Shown here piece by piece: positions 1-9,994 of a stretch of DNA of 64,000 nucleotides; the first letter of the stretch is position 1; every line of letters begins with the position of its first letter. Below the pieces are notes generated by a model, which saw nothing but the letters and a program-made list of their open reading frames with translations, searched no databases and was not told the DNA's origin. Position numbers and translations under genes: made by a program. This DNA comes from JAJCYK01 sp965224285 (GTDB taxonomy: Bacteria > Bacteroidota > Bacteroidia > Cytophagales > Cyclobacteriaceae). The DNA lies in contig OZ245043.1 in NCBI GenBank assembly GCA_965224285.1, positions 4,712,001 to 4,776,000 on the forward strand, read 5' to 3'.

Positions 1-2
1 CC

Positions 3-77
3 GCTGGATTTCCAGGTGTCCCATATTTCGATTCCGATTCTGTAATTCAACTTAAAACCCCTAAAGATGAGCATTGA
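3..77 (+). CDS. 3' end of an upstream gene, probably NuoG (partial)
   Basis: The window opens inside a reading frame that runs without a stop from base 3 to the TGA at 75-77. It encodes a tail containing GFPGVPYFDSDSV and ending in KTPKDEH. It overlaps the nuoH start by 11 bases, as expected for translationally coupled nuo genes. Gene order in Bacteroidota (nuoG before nuoH) suggests the C-terminus of the NADH dehydrogenase subunit G. A second open frame (stop at 43-45) is possible, so the assignment rests on context and on how protein-like the frame looks. Confidence 0.4.
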   Translation, partial: AGFPGVPYFDSDSVIQLKTPKDEH

Positions 78-1029
78 ATTAACAGATATAGGGATCATGC
101 TCGCTGTAATCCTGGTACTCCAGGTGCTTGCCATGTTTTTGATTTGGCTTGAACGGAGGCTTTTGGGATTCTGGCAGGATCGGCTTGGGCCAAACAGGGT
201 AGGGCCTGCCGGTTTGTTACAGCCGGTGGCGGACATGATCAAGATCTTTTTTAAAGAAGACTGGACCCCAAATTTTGTCGATAAAAAAGTTTTTATCATG
301 GCTCCAGGAATAGTGGTCATCACCACCTTACTGGGATTCGCTATTATTCCGTTTACTCCGGAGGTGGTGATCGCAGATATGAATATAGGTATCCTGTTCT
401 TCCTGGCCATGTCGTCGCTAGGCGCCTACAGCGTCATATTAGGCGGCTGGGCCTCCAACAATAAATATGCTTTGCTGGGAGCAATGCGGGGTGCCTCGCA
501 AATGATCACCTATGAGGTGTTTATGGGTTTATCTCTGCTGGGGGTGGTAATGCTCAGCGGCAGTTTTAATTTAAAAACTATCGTTCTGGCGCAACAGGAG
601 TGCTGGTTTGTAATCCCTCAATTCATAGGGTTTGTGACCTTCCTGGTGGCCGGGATTGCAGAAACCCACCGGCTGCCCTTTGACATCCCCGAATCGGAAA
701 GCGAGTTGGTTGCCGGATTTCACGGGGAGTATTCAAGTATGAAATTTGGTCTTTTCTTTCTGGGAGAATATCTGGGCATCACCCTGGTTTCGGCTTTGAT
801 AGTGACCTTATTCTTCGGCGGATGGCTGGGTCCTGATTTTATGCCACCCATTGTGTGGTTTATCATGAAGACCTTTGTTTTCCTGGTTTTCTTCATACTG
901 CTAAGAGCCGCATTGCCGAGACCCCGTTACGATCAATTGCTGGCATATGGCTGGAAGTATCTGTTGCCCTTGACCTTATTAAACCTGATGGTGACGGGAG
1001 CATTGGTATTATATTTAGATAACGCTTAA
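67..1029 (+). CDS. nuoH: NADH-quinone oxidoreductase subunit H
   Basis: NuoH is the membrane subunit of Complex I that forms much of the quinone-access channel where the peripheral arm meets the membrane arm. The 320-residue product has about eight hydrophobic helices. It shows the family signature GPNRVGPAGLLQPVAD near residue 41 and the acidic loop ESESELVAGFHGEYSS near residue 220, which is characteristic of NuoH. Length matches the family. The ATG at 67 overlaps the preceding frame, and nuoI follows after 11 bases, so it is part of one operon continuing to nuoN. Confidence 0.97.
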   Translation: MSIELTDIGIMLAVILVLQVLAMFLIWLERRLLGFWQDRLGPNRVGPAGLLQPVADMIKIFFKEDWTPNFVDKKVFIMAPGIVVITTLLGFAIIPFTPEVVIADMNIGILFFLAMSSLGAYSVILGGWASNNKYALLGAMRGASQMITYEVFMGLSLLGVVMLSGSFNLKTIVLAQQECWFVIPQFIGFVTFLVAGIAETHRLPFDIPESESELVAGFHGEYSSMKFGLFFLGEYLGITLVSALIVTLFFGGWLGPDFMPPIVWFIMKTFVFLVFFILLRAALPRPRYDQLLAYGWKYLLPLTLLNLMVTGALVLYLDNA

Positions 1030-1040
1030 TGACATGAACT

Positions 1041-1556
1041 ATGTTAAGTAGCTTAAGAACTATGTGGTTGACTTTCTTGCACTTATTCAAGAAGAAAATC
1101 ACTATAGAATACCCTGATGAAAAAGTTGAATTACCCCCCAGATACCGGGGAAGGATTGTACTGACCCGGGATCCCGACCAGCAGGAACGCTGCGTAGGTT
1201 GCTATTTATGTGCTGTGGCTTGTCCGGTAGACTGTATCTCATTGCAGGCTACTGAGGACGAACATGGCCGGAGGTATCCTGAATTTTTCAGAATAAATTT
1301 TTCCAGGTGTATCTATTGCGGCTACTGTGAAGAGGCTTGCCCTACCTATGCCATACAGCTTATTCCGGATGTGGAAATGGCCGAGTATGACCGTCAATAC
1401 ATGGTATATGAAAAGGAAGACCTAACCATAAATGGGGAAGGAAAGTATCATGGTTATAATTTCTACCGGCAGGCCGGTCTGGCTATTAAAGATAAAGCCA
1501 AAGGAGAGGGTGATAACGAGAACCCTCCGGTTGACATAAAAAGCCTAATTCCTTAA
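1041..1556 (+). CDS. nuoI: NADH-quinone oxidoreductase subunit I (2x 4Fe-4S)
   Basis: NuoI is the ferredoxin-like subunit that carries clusters N6a and N6b and passes electrons towards the quinone site. The 171-residue protein shows two classical CxxCxxCxxxC(P) motifs: cysteines 51, 54, 57 and 61, and cysteines 90, 93, 96 and 100. An N-terminal amphipathic stretch probably packs on the membrane arm. The C-terminal region is hydrophilic, as in other bacterial NuoI. It lies between nuoH and nuoJ, with a single base before the nuoJ ATG, so it is co-transcribed with them. Confidence 0.97.
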   Translation: MLSSLRTMWLTFLHLFKKKITIEYPDEKVELPPRYRGRIVLTRDPDQQERCVGCYLCAVACPVDCISLQATEDEHGRRYPEFFRINFSRCIYCGYCEEACPTYAIQLIPDVEMAEYDRQYMVYEKEDLTINGEGKYHGYNFYRQAGLAIKDKAKGEGDNENPPVDIKSLIP

Positions 1557-1557
1557 C

Positions 1558-2088
1558 ATGACAGCCTTGTTCTACATATCCGGGGCTATTGCCGTTTTTG
1601 CTACAGTTATGGTCATCACCCGTCTGAATGCGGTTCATGCACTGATAAATCTGGTAGTGTCCCTGCTTGCCGTAGCTGTGCTGTTTTATGTGCTGGGAGC
1701 GCCATTTGCGGCAGCATTGGAAGTGATTATTTATGCTGGAGCTATAATGGTACTACTAATATTCGTGGTAATGATGTTGCACCTGGGAGATAAATCAATC
1801 AAGCAGGAACAAGCCTGGTTTAGTCTGTCAATGTGGATCGTTCCCGGTATACTTTCCCTGGTTCTGTTAGGTGAATTACTCTACCTTATTTTACTGGAAA
1901 ACACCACGGGGCAGGGGACCGAGGTGGTGGATGCAAAGCAAGTAGGTTTGGCTTTGTATGGTCCCTATATGATAGGAGTTGAATTGGCAGCCATACTATT
2001 AATGGCTGGAATCGTGGGCGCCTACTATCTGGGTAAGGAAAAAGCCAATGTCCTGCACCGGTTTCTAAAAGAAGAAAAAGATGGCTGA
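1558..2088 (+). CDS. nuoJ: NADH-quinone oxidoreductase subunit J
   Basis: NuoJ is a small antiporter-like membrane subunit (mitochondrial ND6 homologue) at the junction of the quinone module and the proton-pumping modules. The 176-residue product has five hydrophobic helices and the glycine-rich third helix EVIIYAGAIMVLLIFVVMML, the pi-bulge helix typical of the family. It starts one base after nuoI and overlaps nuoK by eight bases, which indicates translational coupling. Confidence 0.96.
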   Translation: MTALFYISGAIAVFATVMVITRLNAVHALINLVVSLLAVAVLFYVLGAPFAAALEVIIYAGAIMVLLIFVVMMLHLGDKSIKQEQAWFSLSMWIVPGILSLVLLGELLYLILLENTTGQGTEVVDAKQVGLALYGPYMIGVELAAILLMAGIVGAYYLGKEKANVLHRFLKEEKDG

Positions 2089-2389
2089 GATTCCAATACT
2101 TCATGGGTTGGTACTGGCGGCAGTGCTTTTTCTTTTGGGTCTTGTGGGACTGCTTACCAGAAGAAATATCCTGTTTATGCTAATGTCGGTGGAGATAATG
2201 CTTAATGCGGCAGGGTTGGCATTTATTGTAGGGTCATCCAGATGGGCGGAGGCCGACGGTCAAGTTATGTTTATTTTCATATTATCCATGGCAGCTGCCG
2301 AAGTGGCGGTTGGCTTGGCGCTGATACTTCAATTTTATAAAAAATTTAATACCCTGGATGCCGATGCAGCCAGTAATTTGAGAGGATGA
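2081..2389 (+). CDS. nuoK: NADH-quinone oxidoreductase subunit K
   Basis: NuoK (ND4L homologue) is a three-helix subunit of the Complex I membrane arm that contributes buried glutamates to the proton path. The 102-residue length is exactly that of the family. Both conserved membrane glutamates are visible: one in SVEIMLNAAG (second helix) and one in AAAEVAVGLAL (third helix). The gene overlaps nuoJ and ends four bases inside the nuoL start region, so it is embedded in the operon. Confidence 0.97.
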   Translation: MAEIPILHGLVLAAVLFLLGLVGLLTRRNILFMLMSVEIMLNAAGLAFIVGSSRWAEADGQVMFIFILSMAAAEVAVGLALILQFYKKFNTLDADAASNLRG

Positions 2390-4284
2390 ATATGATCGAT
2401 ATTATTTGGATCATTGTTGCCTTACCCTTTTTTACTTTCCTGGTACTTGCGTTCCTGGGCCAGAGGATGTCGGATGGTCAGATCGCGCTGGTAGCGGTGA
2501 CTGGTACCGGTATTTCTGCACTATTGACCCTAATAGTTGGTGGGCAGTTCCTGGGTGCACCTCCTGAAGATTACCAATTGAACGTACATCTTTGGAACTG
2601 GATACAGTCGTCAGGGTTGGATACCGCTTTTTCCTTCCGGCTGGATACCCTGTCCCTGGTATTTATTTTTGTTATATGCTTCGTGGGTTTTCTTATCCTG
2701 GTGTATTCCACGGAGTTTATGAGGGACGATGAGGGTTATGCCAGATTCTTCGCTTATATCAATTTGTTTATTACCTCCATGCTGGTACTGGTACTGGCAG
2801 ACAATCTGTTGCTATTGTATCTCGGTTGGGAAGGAGTTGGGCTTTGCAGTTATCTGCTCATTGGTTTTTGGTATAAGGAACCGGCCAACGGTTACGCCGC
2901 CCGCAAGGCGTTTATTATCACCAGGGTAGGTGATACAGCGCTGATTATCGGCTTGTTCTTATTATTTGTGGAATTTGGTACGCTTAACATTGCTGAGATT
3001 CTTGCAGCCGCGCCGGAAAAGTGGACCAGTGGAGATCCCAGCGCCACCTTAGCTGCATTTCTATTATTGGGTGGAGCAGTGGGAAAGTCAGCGCAATTAC
3101 CATTACAGACCTGGCTACCCGATGCCATGGCTGGCCCTTCACCGGTGAGCGCGCTAATACATGCGGCCACTATGGTTACCGCAGGGGTGTATTTGATTGC
3201 CAGATGTCATACCATCTTTGAGCTTGCGCCTACCGCTCAATGTGCAGTGGCAGTGGTTGGTGCGGCTACCTTGTTGCTGGCAGGGTTCAGCGCCTTAACC
3301 CAAAACGACATTAAACGGGTCTTGGCCTATTCAACCATGAGCCAGATTGGTTATATGTTCCTGGCACTGGGGGTGGGGGCATGGTCGGCTGCCATATTTC
3401 ATTTCATGATCCATGCTTTTTTTAAAGCTTTGCTATTTCTGGGAGCGGGGGCCATAATTCTGGTGGTGCATCATGAACACGATATGTTCAAGATGGGAGG
3501 TTTGTACCGGAAGTTACCGGTGATCTTTTGGACTTTCCTGATTGCCTCGGCCTCACTAGCGGCGCTTCCCCTGATTTCTTCAGGTTTCTACAGCAAGGAC
3601 GTCATTCTCTGGGAGACTTATGCCAGCCCCATCGGAGGCTCCACATTATGGTTTATGGGTTTTATGGGGGCTATCATTACCGCATTATACACCTCCAGGA
3701 TGGTTATGGTTACTTTTTTCGGAGAAACTGGTATTGAACCTACCAAAAAACCCGGCAGGGCCATCACTGTGCCACTGATCATTCTCGCCATACTATCGGC
3801 ATTGGCAGGTTTCATAGAACTTCCTCATAATATGGGTCATGTGCAGTTATTTTCAAGCTTGGTGCATCATTCACTGCCGTTAACGGAACTAAAAGAATTA
3901 CCTGCCAGCAGGGAATTGATACTTCAGTTAATTACCGGCTTCACCACCCTGGCTGTCATCGGGTTTGCCTACCTGCTTTATATAAAGGATAATAAACTAG
4001 CAGACAATATTAAATCTTCTTCCGCAGGCTTGCTACTTCACAAATTTTGGCGTTCCGGATGGGGCTTTGATAGGGTTTATAATTTGGTGTTCGTAAAACC
4101 TCTGGTAACGCTTTCCCTAGCTAATAAAAAAGATATCCTTGACCTGATTTCCCTTGGAATTACACGTACCATGGCCTATTTCAATCAGGCGCTGGTCATT
4201 ACCCAGAATGGTAAAATCCGTTGGTATATGACCGCTATTGTCATTGGTGCAATTATTACACTTACGGTATCAATACTGATATGA
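2386..4284 (+). CDS. nuoL: NADH-quinone oxidoreductase subunit L
   Basis: NuoL is the distal antiporter-like proton-pumping subunit of Complex I. The 632-residue product has the N-terminal NuoL extension followed by the proton_antipo_M core, with GWEGVGLCSYLLIGFW (residues around 145) and the HAATMVTAGVYLI segment. The long hydrophilic/amphipathic C-terminal region that ends in a final membrane helix is the lateral helix of NuoL. The stop overlaps the nuoM ATG (ATGA), indicating coupled translation. Confidence 0.97.
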   Translation: MNMIDIIWIIVALPFFTFLVLAFLGQRMSDGQIALVAVTGTGISALLTLIVGGQFLGAPPEDYQLNVHLWNWIQSSGLDTAFSFRLDTLSLVFIFVICFVGFLILVYSTEFMRDDEGYARFFAYINLFITSMLVLVLADNLLLLYLGWEGVGLCSYLLIGFWYKEPANGYAARKAFIITRVGDTALIIGLFLLFVEFGTLNIAEILAAAPEKWTSGDPSATLAAFLLLGGAVGKSAQLPLQTWLPDAMAGPSPVSALIHAATMVTAGVYLIARCHTIFELAPTAQCAVAVVGAATLLLAGFSALTQNDIKRVLAYSTMSQIGYMFLALGVGAWSAAIFHFMIHAFFKALLFLGAGAIILVVHHEHDMFKMGGLYRKLPVIFWTFLIASASLAALPLISSGFYSKDVILWETYASPIGGSTLWFMGFMGAIITALYTSRMVMVTFFGETGIEPTKKPGRAITVPLIILAILSALAGFIELPHNMGHVQLFSSLVHHSLPLTELKELPASRELILQLITGFTTLAVIGFAYLLYIKDNKLADNIKSSSAGLLLHKFWRSGWGFDRVYNLVFVKPLVTLSLANKKDILDLISLGITRTMAYFNQALVITQNGKIRWYMTAIVIGAIITLTVSILI

Positions 4285-5828
4285 TACTGGCAGTACTCAT
4301 AATGACCCTGCTGTTAGGAGGCTTATTAGCTGGTTTACTGGAGCGCAGATTTAGGGGCGCCGCCAGGTGGATCAGTCTGATAACTTTGCTTTTGGTGTTA
4401 GGTCTGCTGGTGCAGATCTGGTGGGCCTTTTCCGATGGCTTAGCTGTAAATGATGCCGACTCCGCTTTTCTGGTGTTTACCAGGTCATGGATTCCGGCTC
4501 TGGGAATAGAATTTCACCTGGAACTGGATGGCCTGGGGTTAGTGATGGTCATGTTGACCGGGTTTTTAGGTTTGATAGCGGTTGCAGTATCCTGGGAGCA
4601 GATTACGGAAAAAGTTGGCTTTTATTATTTCAACCTGCTCTGGACCTTGGCAGGTATCATGGGGGTGTTCCTGGCATTCGACCTATTCCTGTTTTACCTT
4701 TTCTGGGAAGTGATGCTGGTACCAATGTATTTTTTGATCAGCATCTGGGGTAGCGCCAACCGGATATACGCTGCTTATAAGTTTTTCATTTATACTCAAC
4801 TTGGCGGCTTGCTGATGTTATTGTCTATTTTAGGGCTATACTTTATTCATGGGTCAGCTACCGGAAGCTATACTTACGACTACTGGGACCTACTGGACAC
4901 TCCACTGGGGCCGATTCAATCCAGCTGGCTGATGTTTGGATTCCTAATCGCCTTCTTGATAAAGTTGCCGGTGCTTCCACTTCACAACTGGCTGCCTGAT
5001 GCCCATAGCGAGGCTCCTACTGCTGGCAGCGTGATCCTGGCTGGCTTGTTATTAAAAACAGGTGCTTATGGACTATTGCGATTCGTACTACCGTTCTTTC
5101 CCGAAGCTGCTCAACAGATTGCCTTACCAGCGATGATATTAGGAGTTTGCGGAATATTATACGGGGCAAAATTGGCATTTTCCCAAACTGATCTCAAACG
5201 CCTGGTAGCCTATACCAGCGTTTCACACATGGGTTTTGTAGTGATCGGGGTTTTTGCCTTCAACGCATTAGCCCTACAAGGTGTCATCATGCAACTGATA
5301 GCTCATGGATTGAGCACCGGAGCGCTGTTCGTATTGGCTGGGATCCTCTACCAGCGGACAGGCACCCGGGATATCGAGAAGTTGGGTGGTTTATGGGCCA
5401 CGGTACCTAAAATGGGTGTGGCCGGATTGATATTGGTCCTGGCCTCCCTGGGACTTCCTGGCTTGGCAAATTTTGTGGCGGAATTCATGACTCTGGCTGG
5501 TACCTTCATGACATCCAGGGTAATTGCGGTAATCGCAGCATTGGGATTAATAGCGGCAGCTGTATACTCATTGAGGATCATGCAAAAAGTATTTTTAGAA
5601 AAGAAGAAGACAGAACTCAAAATTAAAGATCTCTCAATTACTGAAAGCCTAGCCATGGCCTCAGTAGTTTTCTTTTTAGTATTTCTGGGGGTCTATCCGG
5701 ATCCGGTTAATAAAACAGTCGAACCAACTGTAAAGGAAATAATTTCCACCGCCACTACGGATCAGCTGGGAAAACTTAATGACCCCAAGAGGGATGCAGT
5801 AAAATCAAAAATTTATGGAAAACATTGA
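4281..5828 (+). CDS. nuoM: NADH-quinone oxidoreductase subunit M
   Basis: NuoM is the middle antiporter-like proton-pumping subunit of Complex I. I place the start at the ATG at 4281, which overlaps the nuoL stop as ATGA. A frame extending 20 codons further upstream lies inside nuoL and adds an unrelated cysteine-rich sequence, so it is rejected. The resulting 515-residue protein shows the family helices LFWEVMLVPMYFLI, LPLHNWLPDAHSEAPTAGS and YTSVSHMGFVVIG, with the conserved lysines and histidines of the pump channel. It overlaps nuoN by 14 bases. Confidence 0.96.
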   Translation: MILAVLIMTLLLGGLLAGLLERRFRGAARWISLITLLLVLGLLVQIWWAFSDGLAVNDADSAFLVFTRSWIPALGIEFHLELDGLGLVMVMLTGFLGLIAVAVSWEQITEKVGFYYFNLLWTLAGIMGVFLAFDLFLFYLFWEVMLVPMYFLISIWGSANRIYAAYKFFIYTQLGGLLMLLSILGLYFIHGSATGSYTYDYWDLLDTPLGPIQSSWLMFGFLIAFLIKLPVLPLHNWLPDAHSEAPTAGSVILAGLLLKTGAYGLLRFVLPFFPEAAQQIALPAMILGVCGILYGAKLAFSQTDLKRLVAYTSVSHMGFVVIGVFAFNALALQGVIMQLIAHGLSTGALFVLAGILYQRTGTRDIEKLGGLWATVPKMGVAGLILVLASLGLPGLANFVAEFMTLAGTFMTSRVIAVIAALGLIAAAVYSLRIMQKVFLEKKKTELKIKDLSITESLAMASVVFFLVFLGVYPDPVNKTVEPTVKEIISTATTDQLGKLNDPKRDAVKSKIYGKH

Positions 5829-7245
5829 TTTTAATTTTATTCTGCCTCTGATCATCCTGGGCTTGTCCCCAGTAGTTTTGATGATTGCTATTTCCATACA
5901 TAGAAGTCATCTGGTTACGTTTTTACTCACGTTGGTTGCACTGGTCATCTACCTGTTTTCGATTATCAATCTGTGGTCCAGAGCTACTCAGACCTATAGC
6001 CTAACTGATCAATTGCTTATTGATCAGTTTTCACTTTTTTATATGTTATTGCTGGGATTGGCTGGATTGGTGATCGCTATTATTTCTTATCCATATCTGA
6101 ATCAACATGTTAAGATAAGGGAAGAGTATTACATACTATTTTTGTCCGCACTGCTGGGAGCATCTGTCCTGGTATGTAGCGTTCACTTTGCCTCTTTATT
6201 CCTGGGACTGGAAATCCTGAGTATTAGCCTGTATGCTATGATTGCCTATACCAGGGAAAGAAATGGCTCCATAGAAGGAGGATTAAAATATCTTATACTG
6301 GCTGCCGCCTCTTCTGCTTTCCTCTTATTTGGGATGGGCTTGATCTATATTGATATTGGGGCGCTGAGTTTTTCCGGGATTGGCGCTTCATTGCAAAGCA
6401 TGACGGCAATTTCCACTGCAGGGATAGCCATGATGCTGGTTGGTGTGGGTTTTAAGTTAGCCCTGGTGCCCTTCCACACCTGGACCCCGGATATTTATCA
6501 GGGGGCGCCAGCTCCTGTCAGCGCCTTGATCGCTTCAGTGTCAAAAGGTAGCATGGCTGTAGTTCTTATCAGATTTATACATTCAACCAGTAGTCATGAA
6601 GTTGGTTGGTTCTTTTGGACCCTTGCTCTGATGGCCATCGCTTCAATGTTGGCGGGCAGCCTTTTGGCATTGCGTCAGTCTAATGTAAAAAGATTGCTGG
6701 CTTATTCCAGCATTGCTCATTTGGGGTATCTTTTGATTGCAGTTATCGCTAGTTCGCAAGTTTCATTGGAGGCGGTAACGTACTACCTGGTAGCTTATTT
6801 TATTTCCATTATCGGAGCTTTTGGCACTTTATCTATATTCTCTATCGACAGTGAGATAGAGGAAATTGAGGAGTTGCGGGGGATGTTCTGGACCCGGCCG
6901 GTGCTATCGGCGGTCTTCAGTATAATGTTCTTTTCGCTGGTGGGTATTCCACTGACCGCCGGTTTTATCGGTAAATTTTATGTAGTATTAGCGGCAGTTG
7001 ATAACGGGTTGTGGTTGCTGGTTATTACCTTGGTAGTAAGTAGCGCCATAGGACTATATTATTATCTCAGGGTGATCAAGACCATGTTATCTCCTGTCGA
7101 CGACAATGTCCCCAAAACCGCCACCGGACAACTTTCAAAAATGGGGATTGCTGTTATTTCATTGTTAGCCATTCTGGTGATCTGGCTGGGTGTTTTTCCA
7201 TCTGATCTGATTACCATTATAAAGGTAATTAGCGCTGGATTTTAG
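5815..7245 (+). CDS. nuoN: NADH-quinone oxidoreductase subunit N
   Basis: NuoN (ND2 homologue) is the third antiporter-like proton-pumping subunit. The 476-residue product carries the conserved FKLALVPFHTWTPDIYQGAP loop around residue 215, the LLAYSSIAHLGYLLI helix and a terminal pair of helices. Length is normal. It overlaps the end of nuoM and is the last gene of the operon. The next 190 bases (7246-7436) hold no gene and no strong terminator that I could recognise, only a short GTGG/CCAC inverted repeat just after the stop. Confidence 0.96.
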   Translation: MENIDFNFILPLIILGLSPVVLMIAISIHRSHLVTFLLTLVALVIYLFSIINLWSRATQTYSLTDQLLIDQFSLFYMLLLGLAGLVIAIISYPYLNQHVKIREEYYILFLSALLGASVLVCSVHFASLFLGLEILSISLYAMIAYTRERNGSIEGGLKYLILAAASSAFLLFGMGLIYIDIGALSFSGIGASLQSMTAISTAGIAMMLVGVGFKLALVPFHTWTPDIYQGAPAPVSALIASVSKGSMAVVLIRFIHSTSSHEVGWFFWTLALMAIASMLAGSLLALRQSNVKRLLAYSSIAHLGYLLIAVIASSQVSLEAVTYYLVAYFISIIGAFGTLSIFSIDSEIEEIEELRGMFWTRPVLSAVFSIMFFSLVGIPLTAGFIGKFYVVLAAVDNGLWLLVITLVVSSAIGLYYYLRVIKTMLSPVDDNVPKTATGQLSKMGIAVISLLAILVIWLGVFPSDLITIIKVISAGF

Positions 7246-7436
7246 GGTGGTCCAGCCACTTCTTAAATGTATTAGAAAAAATTTCTAATTCTAGACAAAA
7301 TACATAAAATCAGTACTGGCCTAACTTGTCCGGAAAAGGTTCTGGGAACTTGGTAACTGAGAAGCCAAAAAGATGATGATGAACTAATTTTCAGTATTAA
7401 AGTCGAAATAGGTGGTTTAATTCATTAAGTTAAGTT

Positions 7437-8264
7437 ATGAAAATATCATTACTGCTATGCTTGATAATGGTCTCGGCAGTAAATCTGCAATCCCAACAAA
7501 TAGGACTACAATTGTACAGCCTGCGCAATGAGTTTAAATCGGAGGGTGCAGAGCCAATTTTTAGCAAGATAAAAGAATGGGGGATTACCTTATTGGAACA
7601 GGGAAATGAAGCTACCCTAGGCTATTCAAATGCCGAATATGTTGAATTACTTGATCGGTATGATTTGAAAATGGTGAGTGCCAGCGCCTCTTTTGAGGAG
7701 CTTGAAAAAGACCTGCAAAAAGTATTGAGATCAGCAAAAGAACTAGGGGCGGAATATGTGGTATGCTTCTGGATACCACACCGGGATACCATTTTTACCA
7801 TTAAAGAAACTGATCGAGCCATTAAGGTTTTCAATGAAGCAGGTAAAGTGATGAAAAGCGAGGGCATTACCTTTGCTTATCACCCCCATGGATATGAATT
7901 CCGGCCCTATGAGGATGCATTGCTCCTTGACCATATGATTAAAAACGCCCATCATTTTGAGTTTGAAATGGATGTCTACTGGTTTGCTCATGCCGGTGAA
8001 GATCCCATAAAATGGCTAAAAAAATATCCTGATAAATTTAAACTGCTCCACCTGAAAGATTGCCAAAAGGGGACCAAAGGTAATCTAAACGGCACATCCG
8101 ATGTGGAAACAAATGTCACTTTGGGGTCAGGCCAAATTGATATAGAAGCCATTGTGCAGGAAGCAAGGAAAATGGAGATTCAGTACATGTTTATCGAAGA
8201 TGAATCGTCAAAGGCGGTTAAGCAGATACCTCAGAGCTTGGAATTTTTAAGGCAAATTGAATGA
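7437..8264 (+). CDS. Secreted sugar phosphate isomerase/epimerase-like TIM-barrel protein
   Basis: The 275-residue product begins with a signal peptide (MKISLLLCLIMVSAVNLQSQQ). It then follows the xylose-isomerase-like / AP-endonuclease-2 TIM-barrel family: IGLQLYSLR at the first strand, FAYHPHGYEF and HFEFEMDVYW carrying metal-ligand candidates, and LLHLKDCQKG and MFIEDE near the end. Such proteins isomerise or epimerise sugars, or act on inositol or keto-sugars, and in Bacteroidota they are often exported. The substrate cannot be read from sequence. It stands alone after the nuo operon and converges with the gene fragment starting at 8482. Confidence 0.8.
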   Translation: MKISLLLCLIMVSAVNLQSQQIGLQLYSLRNEFKSEGAEPIFSKIKEWGITLLEQGNEATLGYSNAEYVELLDRYDLKMVSASASFEELEKDLQKVLRSAKELGAEYVVCFWIPHRDTIFTIKETDRAIKVFNEAGKVMKSEGITFAYHPHGYEFRPYEDALLLDHMIKNAHHFEFEMDVYWFAHAGEDPIKWLKKYPDKFKLLHLKDCQKGTKGNLNGTSDVETNVTLGSGQIDIEAIVQEARKMEIQYMFIEDESSKAVKQIPQSLEFLRQIE

Positions 8265-8481
8265 GGTTTAGGGTTTAGATTCAACAAGGAGCAGGATTTT
8301 TATACCAGTTTCGTTAAGTGGCAATTATTCCCCCATGTCTGTTGCGTCACAGTCCTTCATTTAAGATTGCGCAGATATTAAGTACGAGAATCTAGTAAGA
8401 GCTGATTCCGGAAGACAATGGGTCGCGATTAAAATCGACCATATTTAGGTAGCACCAGAATTTTGCTGATGATGAGTATCT

Positions 8482-9877
8482 TCACTTATGGTATAAGCTT
8501 TCCATCCATGCTTTAACATCTTCCAGGGGTTGTTCCACTCGGATGTGATCAGCATCAATCACTGCTCCGGACCTGCCTTTTAAAGCCGCGTTGTGAGAAT
8601 TAAAAAACTCCAATTGATGGTTAACTTTAGGATAAATATTCAATTGAGCAAAGCTGGGGTTAACACTGTTAACAGCATTGACTAAAGACTTTGCCGCTTC
8701 GATGGATTCAAACTGATCGTATTCCCCAATAAGCACTAAGGCGTGGCTGCCGCTTTCAATCCAAGCACGGGCAAAATCATGCTTTTGTGCCTGCTGGTGG
8801 AAGGAAACGGGTCTGCCATAGTGTTTAGTTTTACTATTGTGAGATATCAGGTTATCCCAGACATCTTTCATTGCTGGTTTACTTGTGAAAATATCCACCA
8901 AGGACATTGCCTGGATGAGGTAGTAGTGAAAGAACTCAGTAATTAGCTTCATTTCTACGTCTAGATCGACCAAGGCCTGTTCCGAAAGTTCTCTCTGCAA
9001 CCTTTCAAATGTTAACATGCGTTCAAACCAGGTTGTAGCCCCACCGGCTCTCACTATTATGCCTTTTACTTCCTCTTGCTGTGCCACTAACGGAGCCATA
9101 AACGCCCCCACACTTTCGCCATCAATAAAAAGATTTTTGGTGTCTACTTTGGGATGCTGCTTTAATAATTGTAAAGCTTTCCTCTGATATGCTACAGTTT
9201 GATCAAAATCCAGTTCAGAGCAGTGACCCATGCTATCACCGCACCCTGGTTTATCGACCCTGAGGACAATAACTCCGATCTTTTGAATGAGTCCACGAAG
9301 GAAATTGATCCAGCCGCGTTGATACTTATCAGGTACTTCGATACTACTGCAGCTGGTCCAATCAGAAATTAGAATAGCCGGAAGATTACCTTCCGCATTT
9401 TCCGGAATAGTGAGTATCGTTCTTAACTCAATACTGTCTTCGGTGAAAAGCGAACCATAGATGGTGGTAACACCAACTTAGATTCTCCAATGGTACACTT
9501 GAAGGAGTGAAGGTAATGTCAAATTCTAAATTATCTCGGGAGATCTGTAGCGTAACTGGTATTTCGCCAGGAAGATTATCAATCATCTCGGATCCCTGAA
9601 TCCCGGTTTTGAATTTTTGGCCGTTAATAGATAAAAGGAGATCCTCTTCCTGTAAACCAGCCTGGGCAGCGGGAGATGCTGGTTGCAAATCGGCGACTTT
9701 AATCTTAGTTGCATCGTATAATGACTGATGGTCCAAGGGTGAAACTTTGAACCCCAATGCCGCCCTTCGAGGCAAATCTCCTTCTCTAAGGGAAGAATTG
9801 CTGGCATTCCAAACCGTTTGTTTCTGGGCATTTAGGTTTAGCGTTACTATAAGAATAAGGGGGAGTAGGTATTTCAT
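8482..9877 (-). pseudogene. PDZ domain-alpha/beta hydrolase, interrupted by a frameshift
   Basis: On the minus strand an ATG at 9877 starts a signal peptide (MKYLLPLILIVTLNLNAQ) followed by a PDZ domain (VADLQPASPAAQAGLQEEDLL, LQISRDNLEFDITF). This frame stops at 9428. From about 9475 another frame on the same strand continues without a stop to 8482. It encodes an alpha/beta hydrolase: LPAILISDWTSC, VLRVDKPGCGDS, nucleophile elbow GESVG and the terminal VNHQLEFF histidine region. The frames differ by one base and join where the two domains should meet, so this is best read as one gene of about 465 codons with a single-base indel near 9470-9480. A hydrolase frame starting at the internal ATG (9231) would lack the first core strands. 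Sequencing error cannot be excluded. Confidence 0.7.
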
Positions 9878-9994
9878 GATTTCCGGCTTTTCGGGTAAAA
9901 TAATCAATACAAGAAGACCATTTTACATTACTATTTGATCTACCTCAAAAGTCTTTTGAAATGTATATATTTCGTGTTCTAATCTTTTCTAAAC

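Noticed and set aside
4221..4280. Longer start for nuoM
   Set aside because: It lies wholly within nuoL and encodes a cysteine/tyrosine-rich stretch unlike NuoM. ATG at 4281 gives the family start and ATGA coupling.
9231..9231. Internal ATG as the start of an independent hydrolase gene
   Set aside because: The frame upstream is open for about 80 more codons and encodes the first strands of the hydrolase fold, so this Met is internal.
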